58,297 nt of DNA from Colivivens sp964452915. GTDB taxonomy: Bacteria; Bacteroidota; Bacteroidia; Bacteroidales; Bacteroidaceae. Each line of letters opens with the position of its first letter. Within the stretch, counting starts at the first letter, position 1. Under the pieces are notes generated by a model. It did not search any database, was not told where the DNA came from, and saw nothing but the letters and a program-made list of their open reading frames with translations. Shown one piece after another: positions 42,912-51,880 of this stretch. The stretch lies in NCBI GenBank assembly GCA_964452915.1, contig CAYVNW010000014.1:1-58297 (forward strand), read 5' to 3'. The position numbers and the translations under genes were made by a program.

Positions 42912-45473
42912 TCAACGTAAGTTGCTGATGATATTCTCAAGGGTATTGAAGTCCTGTACAAGGACCTCACGGGGTTTGGCTCCTATCTGTGCTCCGACAA
43001 TACCTGCCTTTTGCAATTGGTCCATGATCTTGCCTGCACGATTATAGCCGATTGAGAAGTTTCGCTGGAGCATCGATGTACTTCCTTGTTGTGACGACAC
43101 AACCAACTTTGCGCATTCCTCAAACATAGGGTCAAGATGTCCGACCGCTTCCGACGAGCCTCCGCCAGAGGACTCACCACCCTCTATATCAACCTCCGGC
43201 AAGTAAGCGGCATGTGTGTAACCTTGCTGCTTGCTTGTATATTGACAGATTCGTGCAACTTCAGGAGTGTCGACAAACGCACATTGCACACGTGTCGGGT
43301 CGCCTCCGTTGAGATACAGCATATCACCCCGTCCGATGAGTTGGTTGGCTCCTGGACGGTCGAGTATTATACGTGAGTCCATCATTGCGGCTACACGGAA
43401 TGCTATACGTGCAGGGAAGTTGGCTTTGATGGTTCCTGTAATAATTTGTGCTGTCGGTCGTTGAGTAGCTATAATCATGTGGATGCCTACCGCACGTGCC
43501 AATTGTGCAATACGACATATTGGAAGTTCTATTTCCTTGCCTGCAGTCATAATCAAGTCACCGAACTCATCGATTACCACCACGTAGTAAGGCATATAAT
43601 CGTGCCCTTGCATCGGATTAAGCTTGCGGGCTTTAAACGCTGCATTGTATTCTTTTATGTTTCTTACGCCTGCCATCTTCAGCAAGTCATAGCGAGTGTC
43701 CATCAACTTACACAATGAGTTGAGTGTCTTCACAACCTTTTGCGTATCGGTGATGATCGGCTCATCTTCTTCTTCAAGTTTAGCAAGGAAGTGGTTCTCT
43801 ATTGGATTGTATATACTAAACTCCACCTTTTTAGGGTCCACCATAACGAACTTAAGTTCAGACGGATGTTTTTTGTAGAGCAATGACGTAATGATGGCAT
43901 TTAGTCCTACCGACTTACCCATTCCGGTAGCACCTGCGACCAACAAGTGAGGAGCTTTCGCCAAGTCGATCATAAACACCTCGTTTGTGATTGTCTTTCC
44001 TAAGGCACACGGCAGTTCCATCTTCGATTCCTGATATGTCTTGGAGTTCAGTATGCTCTCCATCGAGACGATACATTTCTTCTTGTTTGGAACTTCTATA
44101 CCGATTGTGCCTTTACCTGGAATAGGGGCGATGATACGTATACCTTCAGCGGCAAGACTCAATGCGATGTCATCTTCAAGGTTACGTATCTTTGATATAC
44201 GCATTCCCTCGGCAGGAGTTATCTCATACAGAGTTATTGTCGGACCTATCGTTGCCTTTATACTGCTTATTTCAACTCCGAAACTGTGAAGTACCTGAAT
44301 GATACGCTCTTTGTTGGCGTTCTGTTCTTCCATGTCGATACGCGGAGTGTTGTCCTCGCTTTTGTCAAGCAAACTGAGTGGCGGATACCGATAGAACTCA
44401 AGGTCGTGTTTCGGATCGTATGGTGTATTGATATCGCCCCGTTGTAAGTTCTTCCCTTCTGCAGGAGCAGAACTTTTCGCAACTACTACATCGAATGAGG
44501 CTGCTGTTGTATCATTATTATTTTTCTCTGACACAGATGATTCCGAATTATTTGTACTGTCGGTTGTAAATGTAATCTCGTTTTGTGCCGTACTGTCATT
44601 GCTGTCATTGATTTTATTTGAATCCTGACTGGCCGCCTGATCCGTCCCGTCCTTCACTGCATAATCCGCAGTTTCATCAGCTTGTATTCCAAAATCAATC
44701 ACATTGGCTGCCGGATCTTCAAACTCCTTTTGCTCATCTGTTTCTGCTTCTTCATCGGATTCATCATCCGCTTGCTCTGTCTCGTCTGTACGTTGTGATG
44801 ACTTCTTCGCAGGACGCCAAAGTTTAAACTTTTCAAGCCGTATCAAACTGCGCACTATTTCTATTGTACGGGTACTGAGGTACACAAGAACAAATACAGC
44901 TACCAAGACTAAAATGCCGTATACACCAGGTGAACCTATCATCAGATTCAACCACTTGGTTACCTCCATTCCACTATGTCCTCCAAGATAATAAAAATTG
45001 TCACCGAGAGCAGGAATGTCAATGGTAAGGGCACTCATAAGCACACTGATCCAAATCATTGTTATACCCAGCAAAATGAACAGCCTTACGCATTTTATAC
45101 GGAATGAACCAATCAGCTTCAGTCCTAATAATATAAGGAATACCGGTATAATATATGAAGCGATACCAAAGAATCTGTTGATAAACATGTATGCAGTCTT
45201 CGCACCGAACGCACCACAGACATTACGTGCGTGCATTCCGCTTGCAGTCAGTTCGTTGTAAAAGTCTGTAAAGTTCTTTGTGTCAACTATATTGTAATCA
45301 GAAGCTCCACAATAAAGGAACGACGAAAAGGCAATAAGCATGAATAATGCTACAAATACTAAAATCAGTCCTACCACGAACTTCGCGATTGCCTGTCTCG
45401 ACATTATATCAATGTCTTCTGTACTTGTCTTGACTTTCTTGTGTGACGTTTTGGTTGGTGTCTTCTTTGCCAT
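42912..45473 (-). CDS. ftsK: DNA translocase FtsK
   Basis: Septum-located DNA pump that clears the chromosome terminus at division. Four N-terminal membrane segments (about 30-180), an acidic low-complexity linker (about 225-350), then the RecA-like motor with Walker A LLVAGATGMGKSVGLNA and Walker B YYVVVIDEFGDLIMT. The C-terminal winged-helix gamma domain (FEECAKLVVSSQQGSTSMLQ to GAKPREVLV) reads KOPS-type DNA signals. It is 853 residues long and full length. Confidence 0.96.
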   Translation of the reverse strand: MAKKTPTKTSHKKVKTSTEDIDIMSRQAIAKFVVGLILVFVALFMLIAFSSFLYCGASDYNIVDTKNFTDFYNELTASGMHARNVCGAFGAKTAYMFINRFFGIASYIIPVFLILLGLKLIGSFRIKCVRLFILLGITMIWISVLMSALTIDIPALGDNFYYLGGHSGMEVTKWLNLMIGSPGVYGILVLVAVFVLVYLSTRTIEIVRSLIRLEKFKLWRPAKKSSQRTDETEQADDESDEEAETDEQKEFEDPAANVIDFGIQADETADYAVKDGTDQAASQDSNKINDSNDSTAQNEITFTTDSTNNSESSVSEKNNNDTTAASFDVVVAKSSAPAEGKNLQRGDINTPYDPKHDLEFYRYPPLSLLDKSEDNTPRIDMEEQNANKERIIQVLHSFGVEISSIKATIGPTITLYEITPAEGMRISKIRNLEDDIALSLAAEGIRIIAPIPGKGTIGIEVPNKKKCIVSMESILNSKTYQESKMELPCALGKTITNEVFMIDLAKAPHLLVAGATGMGKSVGLNAIITSLLYKKHPSELKFVMVDPKKVEFSIYNPIENHFLAKLEEEDEPIITDTQKVVKTLNSLCKLMDTRYDLLKMAGVRNIKEYNAAFKARKLNPMQGHDYMPYYVVVIDEFGDLIMTAGKEIELPICRIAQLARAVGIHMIIATQRPTAQIITGTIKANFPARIAFRVAAMMDSRIILDRPGANQLIGRGDMLYLNGGDPTRVQCAFVDTPEVARICQYTSKQQGYTHAAYLPEVDIEGGESSGGGSSEAVGHLDPMFEECAKLVVSSQQGSTSMLQRNFSIGYNRAGKIMDQLQKAGIVGAQIGAKPREVLVQDFNTLENIISNLR

Positions 45474-45501
45474 TTCTTTACATCCTTATATTTCTGAGGT
45501 A

Positions 45502-45509
45502 CAAATGTA
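45502..45509 (-). promoter_or_regulatory. -7 box for ftsK operon
   Basis: Minus-strand TACATTTG fits TAnnTTTG and lies 29 nt before the ftsK start; -33 is unclear. Confidence 0.45.
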
Positions 45510-45628
45510 AACATTTTTTTTCATACGGCCTTGATTCATTATACATAATTTGATGAAATTTAATTGGCAAAGACAATAAACAATGCCTTTTTGCGTTTAT
45601 GACTATAAAGAAAACAAGATTGAATTGA

Positions 45629-47128
45629 ATGAGCTTAAACGACGGACACAAGGTTTTTATCTTATTCTGCATGTTTGCAAGTATGACTTACGGTCTGCTG
45701 TCGTGCAGCGAGGATGAGGAATTTACTTCGGCTTCTGACGCCTATATCTACTTTTCCCGCGACACAATTAGTTTTGACACCGTTTTCACCGACGTTGGAT
45801 CCGCCACGAAAGAATTTACCATATACAATCCAAATAAAAAGGGAGTCCGACTCTCATCGGTACGTCTTGGCAGTAATGGAAGCAGCGGCTTCAGAATAAA
45901 CCTTGACGGTCAATATAATACGCAGTTTTCCGATGTTGAGGTATACCACGAGGACAGCCTCTTCTGTTTTGTTGAAGTGACAGTTGATCCTCACGACTCC
46001 GATTCTCCTGTAATGATTACGGACTCCCTTTTATTTACACTCGAAAACGGAGTGGTACAGAAGGTGATTCTCGAAGCCTATGGTCAGGATGTCATCGTCA
46101 TGAAAGATCTGATAATTTCAAACGACACGACGTTCTCTCCTTCCCGCCCTATAGTAGTCCACGACAGTCTTGTCGTAGCTGATAGTGCTACACTTACAAT
46201 AAGTGCGGGCACAGTCCTCTGCTTCCATAAATATGCCGGTCTTCATGTCCATGGTTCAGTCAAGATAGAGGGGACGATGGAGAATCCTGTCATTCTCCGC
46301 GGTGACCGTACTGACAAACTTTTCACGTATCTGCCTTACGACCGGCTCGATGCGCAGTGGGAAGGTATAGTTTTGTTTCCTGAAAGCCACGACAATGTTT
46401 TCAACTATTGTAATATCCATGGAGGAAACTATGGAATAGTCGCCAATGGCAATACAGCCGCAGCAGATAAATATACCATCCGCAATTCGATCATTCACAA
46501 TGTAGCAGGAGACGGTCTGTTCTTACAAAATTGCGTCGCCAATATATCGAATACTCAGATAAGTAATGCCGGCGGTAATTGCGTCACTGTGATTGGCGGA
46601 AGCACTCATTTTGTACATTGCACTATAGCTCAATTTTATCCGTGGAATGCCTCTCATGGTTCTGCTCTCTATTTCGCCAACGTATACGACGAGACTGCAT
46701 ATCCTCTTGATATTATCGAGTTCGATAATTGTATTGTTACAGGAAATTCAAGTGATGAGGTATACGGCTCACGCATGAAGGACAGCGATGCCGCATTCAA
46801 CTATTTGTTCTATAACTCATTGGTCAATACGGTAATAACAGATGATGACGAACCATATTTTATTAATTGCGTGTTCGACCAGGAAAAGAACGAGCATCGC
46901 CAATCTTCTTCTGACACTCAAAGCAATGAAGATGAGACAATACGCGGAGCGAACTTCCGCATCATTGATACCGACGTCTATTATTATGACTTTCGCCTCG
47001 ACTCATTGTCTGCTGCTCGTGGATTGGGCGATGGCAAACTGACTCCTGCAGACTGCAGATACGACATCAACGGGATACAACGGCCAGAATCAAATCCTGA
47101 TGCCGGATGTTATCAATACGAGAAATAA
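45629..47128 (+). CDS. Right-handed beta-helix lipoprotein
   Basis: 499 residues with a hydrophobic signal and lipobox LLSCSEDEE. An N-terminal Ig-like domain of about 130 residues (FDTVFTDVGSATKEFTIYNPNKKGVRLSSVRLG) resembles a DUF1573-type fold. From about residue 190 there is a parallel beta-helix with recurring N-rich turns (NVFNYCNIHGGNYGIVANGN, RNSIIHNVAGDGLFLQNC, ISNTQISNAGGNCVTV). The C-terminus DINGIQRPESNPDAGCYQYEK is a common cap in this group. It is probably a surface adhesin or glycan-related protein. Confidence 0.82.
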   Translation: MSLNDGHKVFILFCMFASMTYGLLSCSEDEEFTSASDAYIYFSRDTISFDTVFTDVGSATKEFTIYNPNKKGVRLSSVRLGSNGSSGFRINLDGQYNTQFSDVEVYHEDSLFCFVEVTVDPHDSDSPVMITDSLLFTLENGVVQKVILEAYGQDVIVMKDLIISNDTTFSPSRPIVVHDSLVVADSATLTISAGTVLCFHKYAGLHVHGSVKIEGTMENPVILRGDRTDKLFTYLPYDRLDAQWEGIVLFPESHDNVFNYCNIHGGNYGIVANGNTAAADKYTIRNSIIHNVAGDGLFLQNCVANISNTQISNAGGNCVTVIGGSTHFVHCTIAQFYPWNASHGSALYFANVYDETAYPLDIIEFDNCIVTGNSSDEVYGSRMKDSDAAFNYLFYNSLVNTVITDDDEPYFINCVFDQEKNEHRQSSSDTQSNEDETIRGANFRIIDTDVYYYDFRLDSLSAARGLGDGKLTPADCRYDINGIQRPESNPDAGCYQYEK

Positions 47129-47156
47129 ATCAGTGCTTCATAAGCTGTTGTCCGGA

Positions 47157-47855
47157 CTATTGTCCGCTATGCATAGGAAAAGGTCCGACATTACGCATCT
47201 GCCGCAATATCTGCCGTTGTCTCTTATACATATAAGGTGAAGGTTTTCCACTGTTACGTTTTATCGGATTAGGCAACGACGCTGCGATCAGTGCACTCCG
47301 GTTGGCATTCAAGTCTATGGCATGACACCCGAAATGTTCAAGTGCGACCGCCTCTGCTCCATAGATACCGTCACCCATCTCTATTGTATTTAAGTAGACT
47401 TCCATAATACGTTGTTTCGACCAAAAGACTTCAATCAATACAGTAAAGTATGCCTCAAATCCTTTGCGGGTCCATGTTGACGACGGCCAAAGGAACACAT
47501 TTTTTGCTGTTTGTTGGCTGATGGTGCTTGCTCCCCGTACTCGGCCTGTACGTTCTTTTTCCTTTACCGCATCTTCTATTGCCTGTACATCAAAGCCATG
47601 ATGTTTTATGAAGTTTTGATCCTCACTTGCCACTACCGCCTGTGGAAGTGACGGATTAATACTGTCTAAAGGAACCCAATGGTGCGCAAGCTTAAGCTTC
47701 TTCCCTTCCTTTGCCTGTTCAAACAACCTGATGATCATTAGAGGGGAAACCGGTACTTCACAATAGCGGTAGACAATGGTCATCGCTATCGTAGAGCCAA
47801 AGAACAGTATAAGGACCCACATTATGGCCTTCAGTAATTTTTTTATTATTCTCAT
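47157..47855 (-). CDS. mtgA: Monofunctional peptidoglycan glycosyltransferase
   Basis: GT51 enzyme that polymerises lipid II without a transpeptidase domain. One N-terminal membrane helix (about 8-28), then VVASEDQNFIKHHGFD (catalytic Glu), RGASTISQQTAKNVFLW and EVYLNTIEMGDGIYGAEA. At 232 residues it has the usual MtgA size. It converges with the beta-helix gene. Confidence 0.95.
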   Translation of the reverse strand: MRIIKKLLKAIMWVLILFFGSTIAMTIVYRYCEVPVSPLMIIRLFEQAKEGKKLKLAHHWVPLDSINPSLPQAVVASEDQNFIKHHGFDVQAIEDAVKEKERTGRVRGASTISQQTAKNVFLWPSSTWTRKGFEAYFTVLIEVFWSKQRIMEVYLNTIEMGDGIYGAEAVALEHFGCHAIDLNANRSALIAASLPNPIKRNSGKPSPYMYKRQRQILRQMRNVGPFPMHSGQ

Positions 47856-47931
47856 TATTCATCCAACGTATTTGACACAAGGAACGGTCTCCCAATGATT
47901 ATTCAATAAGCGAATGCCCTTGTCATAATTC

Positions 47932-47961
47932 AAAAAAAGTGTACGATTCACATCGCACACT
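47932..47961 (-). terminator. Terminator of the OmpA-like gene
   Basis: Minus strand GTGT-g-CGAT-gtga-ATCG-t-ACAC followed by seven T. A second, AT-rich hairpin (ATAAGAC/GTCTTAT) lies nearer the stop codon at 48014-48032. Confidence 0.75.
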
Positions 47962-48037
47962 CCCATTTAAATCATTTTATTACAATTTTATGCATAATAC
48001 ATAACAAAATATATAAGACATCACGTCTTATTATTCT

Positions 48038-48757
48038 TTATTGAAGCGTACCATTGTTGGCTGCCTCAATCATAGCCTTTGATGCATACAAATAAACTTC
48101 TACACGGCGGTTCTGCGACTTTCCGGCAGCTGTTGAGTTGTCAGCTACAGGATTCGACTCACCAAAACCGGTACTTGAAGCGATTTGTGCTGAAGACACA
48201 CCAAGTGACTTAAGATATGTCGACACTGCGTCAGCACGCTGCTGCGAAAGTGTCAAGTTCTTTTGTGTACTTTGCTCGGCTGTACTGTTTCTCCATCCCT
48301 GGTTGTCTGTATAACCCTGAATAGCCACGTCCATGTCAGTATTTTTCAAAAGAACCTTGTTAGCGAATTGCTGAAGTGACTGCTTTGCCGTTGCGCTAAG
48401 GTCTGACTTGCCTGTCTCAAACAAAATACCTGAATCGAATGTGACTTTAACAGCTTCCAAACCATTGTTGTCGGTTACAGTCTCTACTTGCGCATTTGCT
48501 ACTTGCTCTGCAGCAGCCTTTGCTTTGTCCATCTTCTTACCGATTAACACTCCGGCTCCAGTACCTACTGCAGCTCCAACTGCGGCTCCGATTGCTGTAC
48601 CACCAGCGTTCTTACCAATAAGGTTTCCGACAAGCGCGCCTACTGCAGCACCGCTTCCTCCGCCGATAAGTCCACCTTTAGTGGTATTATTCATATTACA
48701 TCCAGCGAAAATCATTAACGCACTTAAAAGAAGTGCTACAAACTTTGTCTTTTTCAT
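48038..48757 (-). CDS. OmpA-family lipoprotein with glycine zipper
   Basis: 239 residues. Signal MKKTKFVALLLSALMIFAGC with lipobox FAGC, then a glycine-zipper segment (about 28-75, alternating GG, GA and AVG). The C-terminal OmpA-like domain contains FDSGILFETGKSDLSATAK, IQGYTDNQGW and SQQRADAVSTYLKSLGV, which binds peptidoglycan. It anchors the outer membrane to the wall. Confidence 0.92.
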   Translation of the reverse strand: MKKTKFVALLLSALMIFAGCNMNNTTKGGLIGGGSGAAVGALVGNLIGKNAGGTAIGAAVGAAVGTGAGVLIGKKMDKAKAAAEQVANAQVETVTDNNGLEAVKVTFDSGILFETGKSDLSATAKQSLQQFANKVLLKNTDMDVAIQGYTDNQGWRNSTAEQSTQKNLTLSQQRADAVSTYLKSLGVSSAQIASSTGFGESNPVADNSTAAGKSQNRRVEVYLYASKAMIEAANNGTLQ

Positions 48758-48913
48758 AATGAATTACCTCTTTATTATATTACAAATACTTTTACTCTGC
48801 AAATATCGCTTTTTTTCTCCATACATTATTCCTTGTCAACAAAGTTTTTTGCAAAAAACAATGATTTAGTCATTTTTCATGGGTTTTATAACTCCCTGTA
48901 AGGAATTAATTCG

Positions 48914-48921
48914 TAATTTTG
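48914..48921 (+). promoter_or_regulatory. -7 box for proS
   Basis: TAATTTTG lies 63 nt before the proS ATG. The -33 box is not clear. Confidence 0.4.
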
Positions 48922-48983
48922 TAAATGATTTTAGTTAAAGATCACGTGTTATTAAACTAACGTTTATTCTACAAATACATATT

Positions 48984-50462
48984 ATGGCAGATTTAAAAGG
49001 ATTGACAAAAAGAAGTGTGAACTATTCACAGTGGTATAATGAGCTGGTTGTAAAAGCGGAGTTGGCTGAGCAGGCTGACGTGCGTGGGTGCATGACTATA
49101 CGTCCTTATGGCTATGCCATTTGGGAGAAGATTCAAGCCGAACTCGACAAGAGGTTCAAAGAGACTGGTGTTCAGAACGCATATTTTCCTCTTCTAATAC
49201 CTAAATCTTTTCTCAGCCGTGAAGCAGAACATGTTGAAGGGTTTGCAAAGGAATGCGCTGTTGTCACACACTATCGTTTGAAAGCGAATGATACACACGA
49301 CGGTGTTGTAGTCGACCCGTCGGCAAAACTGGATGAAGAACTGATCATCCGTCCTACATCAGAGACTATTATTTGGCATACATATAAGAATTGGATTAAG
49401 TCATATCGCGACCTGCCTATACTATGCAATCAATGGTGCAACGTAATGCGGTGGGAAATGCGTACCCGCATATTCCTGCGCACGGCTGAATTCCTTTGGC
49501 AGGAGGGACACACCGCACATGCCACGAGTGAAGAAGCGGAGGAACGGGCAAAGTTGATGCTTAAGGTTTACGCTGACTTTGTAGAGAACTACATGGCTAT
49601 CCCTGTAGTTCAAGGTGTGAAGAGCGAAACGGAACGCTTTGCCGGTGCGCTCAATACTTACACTATCGAGGCTATGATGCAGGACGGCAAGGCTCTGCAA
49701 AGCGGTACCAGCCACTTCCTTGGCCAGAACTTCGGAAAAGCTTTCGACGTCACGTTCCTTAATAAGGACAACAAACTTGAATATGCATGGGCGACAAGTT
49801 GGGGTGCTTCCACACGACTTATGGGCGCATTGGTCATGACGCATTCTGACGACAACGGTCTTGTCCTCCCTCCTACCCTCGCTCCTATCCAAGTGGTCAT
49901 TATCCCTATTTGGAAAACTAACGACCAGTTTGAGGCTATCAACGCAAAGGCTAATGACATAGTTGCCAAGCTCAAAGCAATGGGCATCAGTGTCAAATAC
50001 GATAATGACGACCAAAAGCGTCCGGGCTTTAAATTCGCTGACTATGAGCTGAAAGGCGTACCTGTACGCTTGGTTCTTGGTGCACGCGACTTGGAAAATG
50101 GCACTATCGAAGTTATGCGCCGTGATACCCTCGAGAAAGACACTGTCACTATCGGCGGAATCGAGGAGTATGTGAAGAATCTATTGAATGACATTCAAAC
50201 TAATATCTACAATAAGGCACGTAAATTCCGCGATGACCATATCTACGAGTGCGAAAACTACGAGGAGTTTAAAAACCGGATAAAAGACGGTGGCTTCTTC
50301 CTCTGCCATTGGGACGGAACTGCCGAGACTGAGGCTAAAATTAAGGAAGAGACTCAAGCTACCATCAGATGTATTCCTTATATGTTTGAACAGACTCCTG
50401 GAACGGATATGGTCAGCGGCAAACCGGCTAAGTACCGCGTCATTATTGCCAGGGCATACTAA
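48984..50462 (+). CDS. proS: Prolyl-tRNA synthetase, archaeal/eukaryotic type
   Basis: Class II synthetase charging tRNA-Pro. Motif 2 is NQWCNVMRWEMRTRIFLRTAEFLWQEGHTAHAT, with RPTSETIIWHTYKNWI before it and motif 3 in SHFLGQNF to SWGASTRLMGALVMTHSDDNG. It lacks the bacterial editing insert between motifs 2 and 3 and has the short C-terminal extension of type 3 enzymes. The length of 492 residues is normal. Confidence 0.96.
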   Translation: MADLKGLTKRSVNYSQWYNELVVKAELAEQADVRGCMTIRPYGYAIWEKIQAELDKRFKETGVQNAYFPLLIPKSFLSREAEHVEGFAKECAVVTHYRLKANDTHDGVVVDPSAKLDEELIIRPTSETIIWHTYKNWIKSYRDLPILCNQWCNVMRWEMRTRIFLRTAEFLWQEGHTAHATSEEAEERAKLMLKVYADFVENYMAIPVVQGVKSETERFAGALNTYTIEAMMQDGKALQSGTSHFLGQNFGKAFDVTFLNKDNKLEYAWATSWGASTRLMGALVMTHSDDNGLVLPPTLAPIQVVIIPIWKTNDQFEAINAKANDIVAKLKAMGISVKYDNDDQKRPGFKFADYELKGVPVRLVLGARDLENGTIEVMRRDTLEKDTVTIGGIEEYVKNLLNDIQTNIYNKARKFRDDHIYECENYEEFKNRIKDGGFFLCHWDGTAETEAKIKEETQATIRCIPYMFEQTPGTDMVSGKPAKYRVIIARAY

Positions 50463-50502
50463 CGACCATAAAAACAACTATAAACATACTAAGAGCAAAA
50501 CT

Positions 50503-51798
50503 ATGAAACGAATCCTTTCAGTAATAGTGTACATACTGCTCACTGTGGCAGTCGTGGCACAACAGGACACAACGGCGTTTATGCGCCAACTTATTAATCT
50601 CGACGGCATCAGCGATGTCACTCCTTTGCAATCAAGAATCTTCAAAGAAAAATATGTTATGAAGATTCAACAAAATGTTGACGGAGACAATGCAGACAAA
50701 GGGACATTCAACCAACGAATATTTGTAGCACTGAAAGGAACTGACCGCCCTACGGTTCTGGTCACTGAGGGCTACTTCGCCGATTACGGGTACAGAGACT
50801 TTCAGGAAGAACTGTGCAAACTGTTCGACGCAAATATGATCGTAGTAGAGTACCGTTATTTCGCAGAATCCACTCCTGAACCTTGCAATTGGGACTACCT
50901 GACTGTAGACAACTCTTTGCGCGACCTTCATAATGTACGCACTACTCTTGGCAAGATTCTGCCAGGCAAATGGATCAGTACAGGCACAAGCAAGGGAGGA
51001 CAAACCACAATGTTCTACCGTGCCACCTACCCTAACGATGTTGATGTTAGTGTCAGCTATGTCGCTCCGCTTAATAGTTCTCTTGAAGACGGACGCCATG
51101 AGGTGTTCCTCGCAAAGAAAGTCGGAACTAAAGCCGAGCGTGCGACTATTTTGAAAGCACAGCAGGAAATGCTTAAGAGAAGAGACAAAATGGTACCTCT
51201 ATTTAAGCAATACTGTGAGGAAAGGAACTATCATTTCTATCTGCCAATCGAAGAGATTTACGACTACTGCATTTTTGAATACTCATTCGCTCACTGGCAA
51301 TATGGCACTCCTATAGAGCAAATTCCACCTGTCACCGCATCCGACGAAGAACTGTTCAACCATTTTATGACAGTTGCCGGACCGGACTATTTCGTCTATC
51401 CAAACCGTTTCCTCTCTTTCGACGTACAGGCAGCGAAGGAGCTCGGCTATTACGGCTATTCACTTAAAGGTCTAAAGAAATGGACTGTCGTCAAGGATAC
51501 AAAGAACTATCTGAAAAAGATCATGCTTCCGCCAGAACTCCGCAACCTGCAGTTCGACCCGACTCTCTACAACCGTACTGTCAAGTTTCTAAAGGAAGAA
51601 GATCCTACACAAATCTTCATCTATGGGGAGACCGACCCTTGGAGCGCCAGCGGTGTATGTACATGGCTCGATTGCAGCAAGAAGAAGAACATGAGGATAT
51701 ATGTTCAACCGCGCGGAAGCCATAGCTCCCGTATAGAGACCATGCCTGAAGACCTTAGGGATGACATCATCAATCGTATTACTGAATGGTTGAAATAA
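50503..51798 (+). CDS. S37 family (PS-10) peptidase
   Basis: 431 residues with signal peptide MKRILSVIVYILLTVAVVAQ, so exported. Alpha/beta-hydrolase fold with the nucleophile serine in ISTGTSKGGQTTMFYRA, an aspartate in IFIYGETDPWSA and a final histidine in VQPRGSHSSRI. It resembles the tripeptidyl aminopeptidase-like PS-10 group of Bacteroidetes. The ATG at 50503 is used; the longer ORF lies within proS. Confidence 0.88.
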   Translation: MKRILSVIVYILLTVAVVAQQDTTAFMRQLINLDGISDVTPLQSRIFKEKYVMKIQQNVDGDNADKGTFNQRIFVALKGTDRPTVLVTEGYFADYGYRDFQEELCKLFDANMIVVEYRYFAESTPEPCNWDYLTVDNSLRDLHNVRTTLGKILPGKWISTGTSKGGQTTMFYRATYPNDVDVSVSYVAPLNSSLEDGRHEVFLAKKVGTKAERATILKAQQEMLKRRDKMVPLFKQYCEERNYHFYLPIEEIYDYCIFEYSFAHWQYGTPIEQIPPVTASDEELFNHFMTVAGPDYFVYPNRFLSFDVQAAKELGYYGYSLKGLKKWTVVKDTKNYLKKIMLPPELRNLQFDPTLYNRTVKFLKEEDPTQIFIYGETDPWSASGVCTWLDCSKKKNMRIYVQPRGSHSSRIETMPEDLRDDIINRITEWLK

Positions 51799-51813
51799 AG
51801 GTCCGAATGGTAG

Positions 51814-51830
51814 TTGGCACAAAGTTTGTT
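51814..51830 (+). promoter_or_regulatory. Sigma-54-like -24/-12 element upstream of clpC
   Basis: TTGGCAC-aaagt-TTGTT matches the -24/-12 consensus TTGGCAC-N5-TTGCW except for one base of the -12 GC. It lies 51 nt before the clpC ATG. No TAnnTTTG box is seen in the same gap. Confidence 0.4.
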
Positions 51831-51867
51831 ATATGCTATGTACATAATTGAAACATGTACAAACAAC

Positions 51868-51874
51868 AAAGGAG
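51868..51874 (+). promoter_or_regulatory. Strong ribosome binding site of clpC
   Basis: AAAGGAG ends 6 nt before ATG at 51881. Such a canonical Shine-Dalgarno is unusual here, where almost no other gene has one. It fixes the start. Confidence 0.6.
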
Positions 51875-51880
51875 AAAAAA

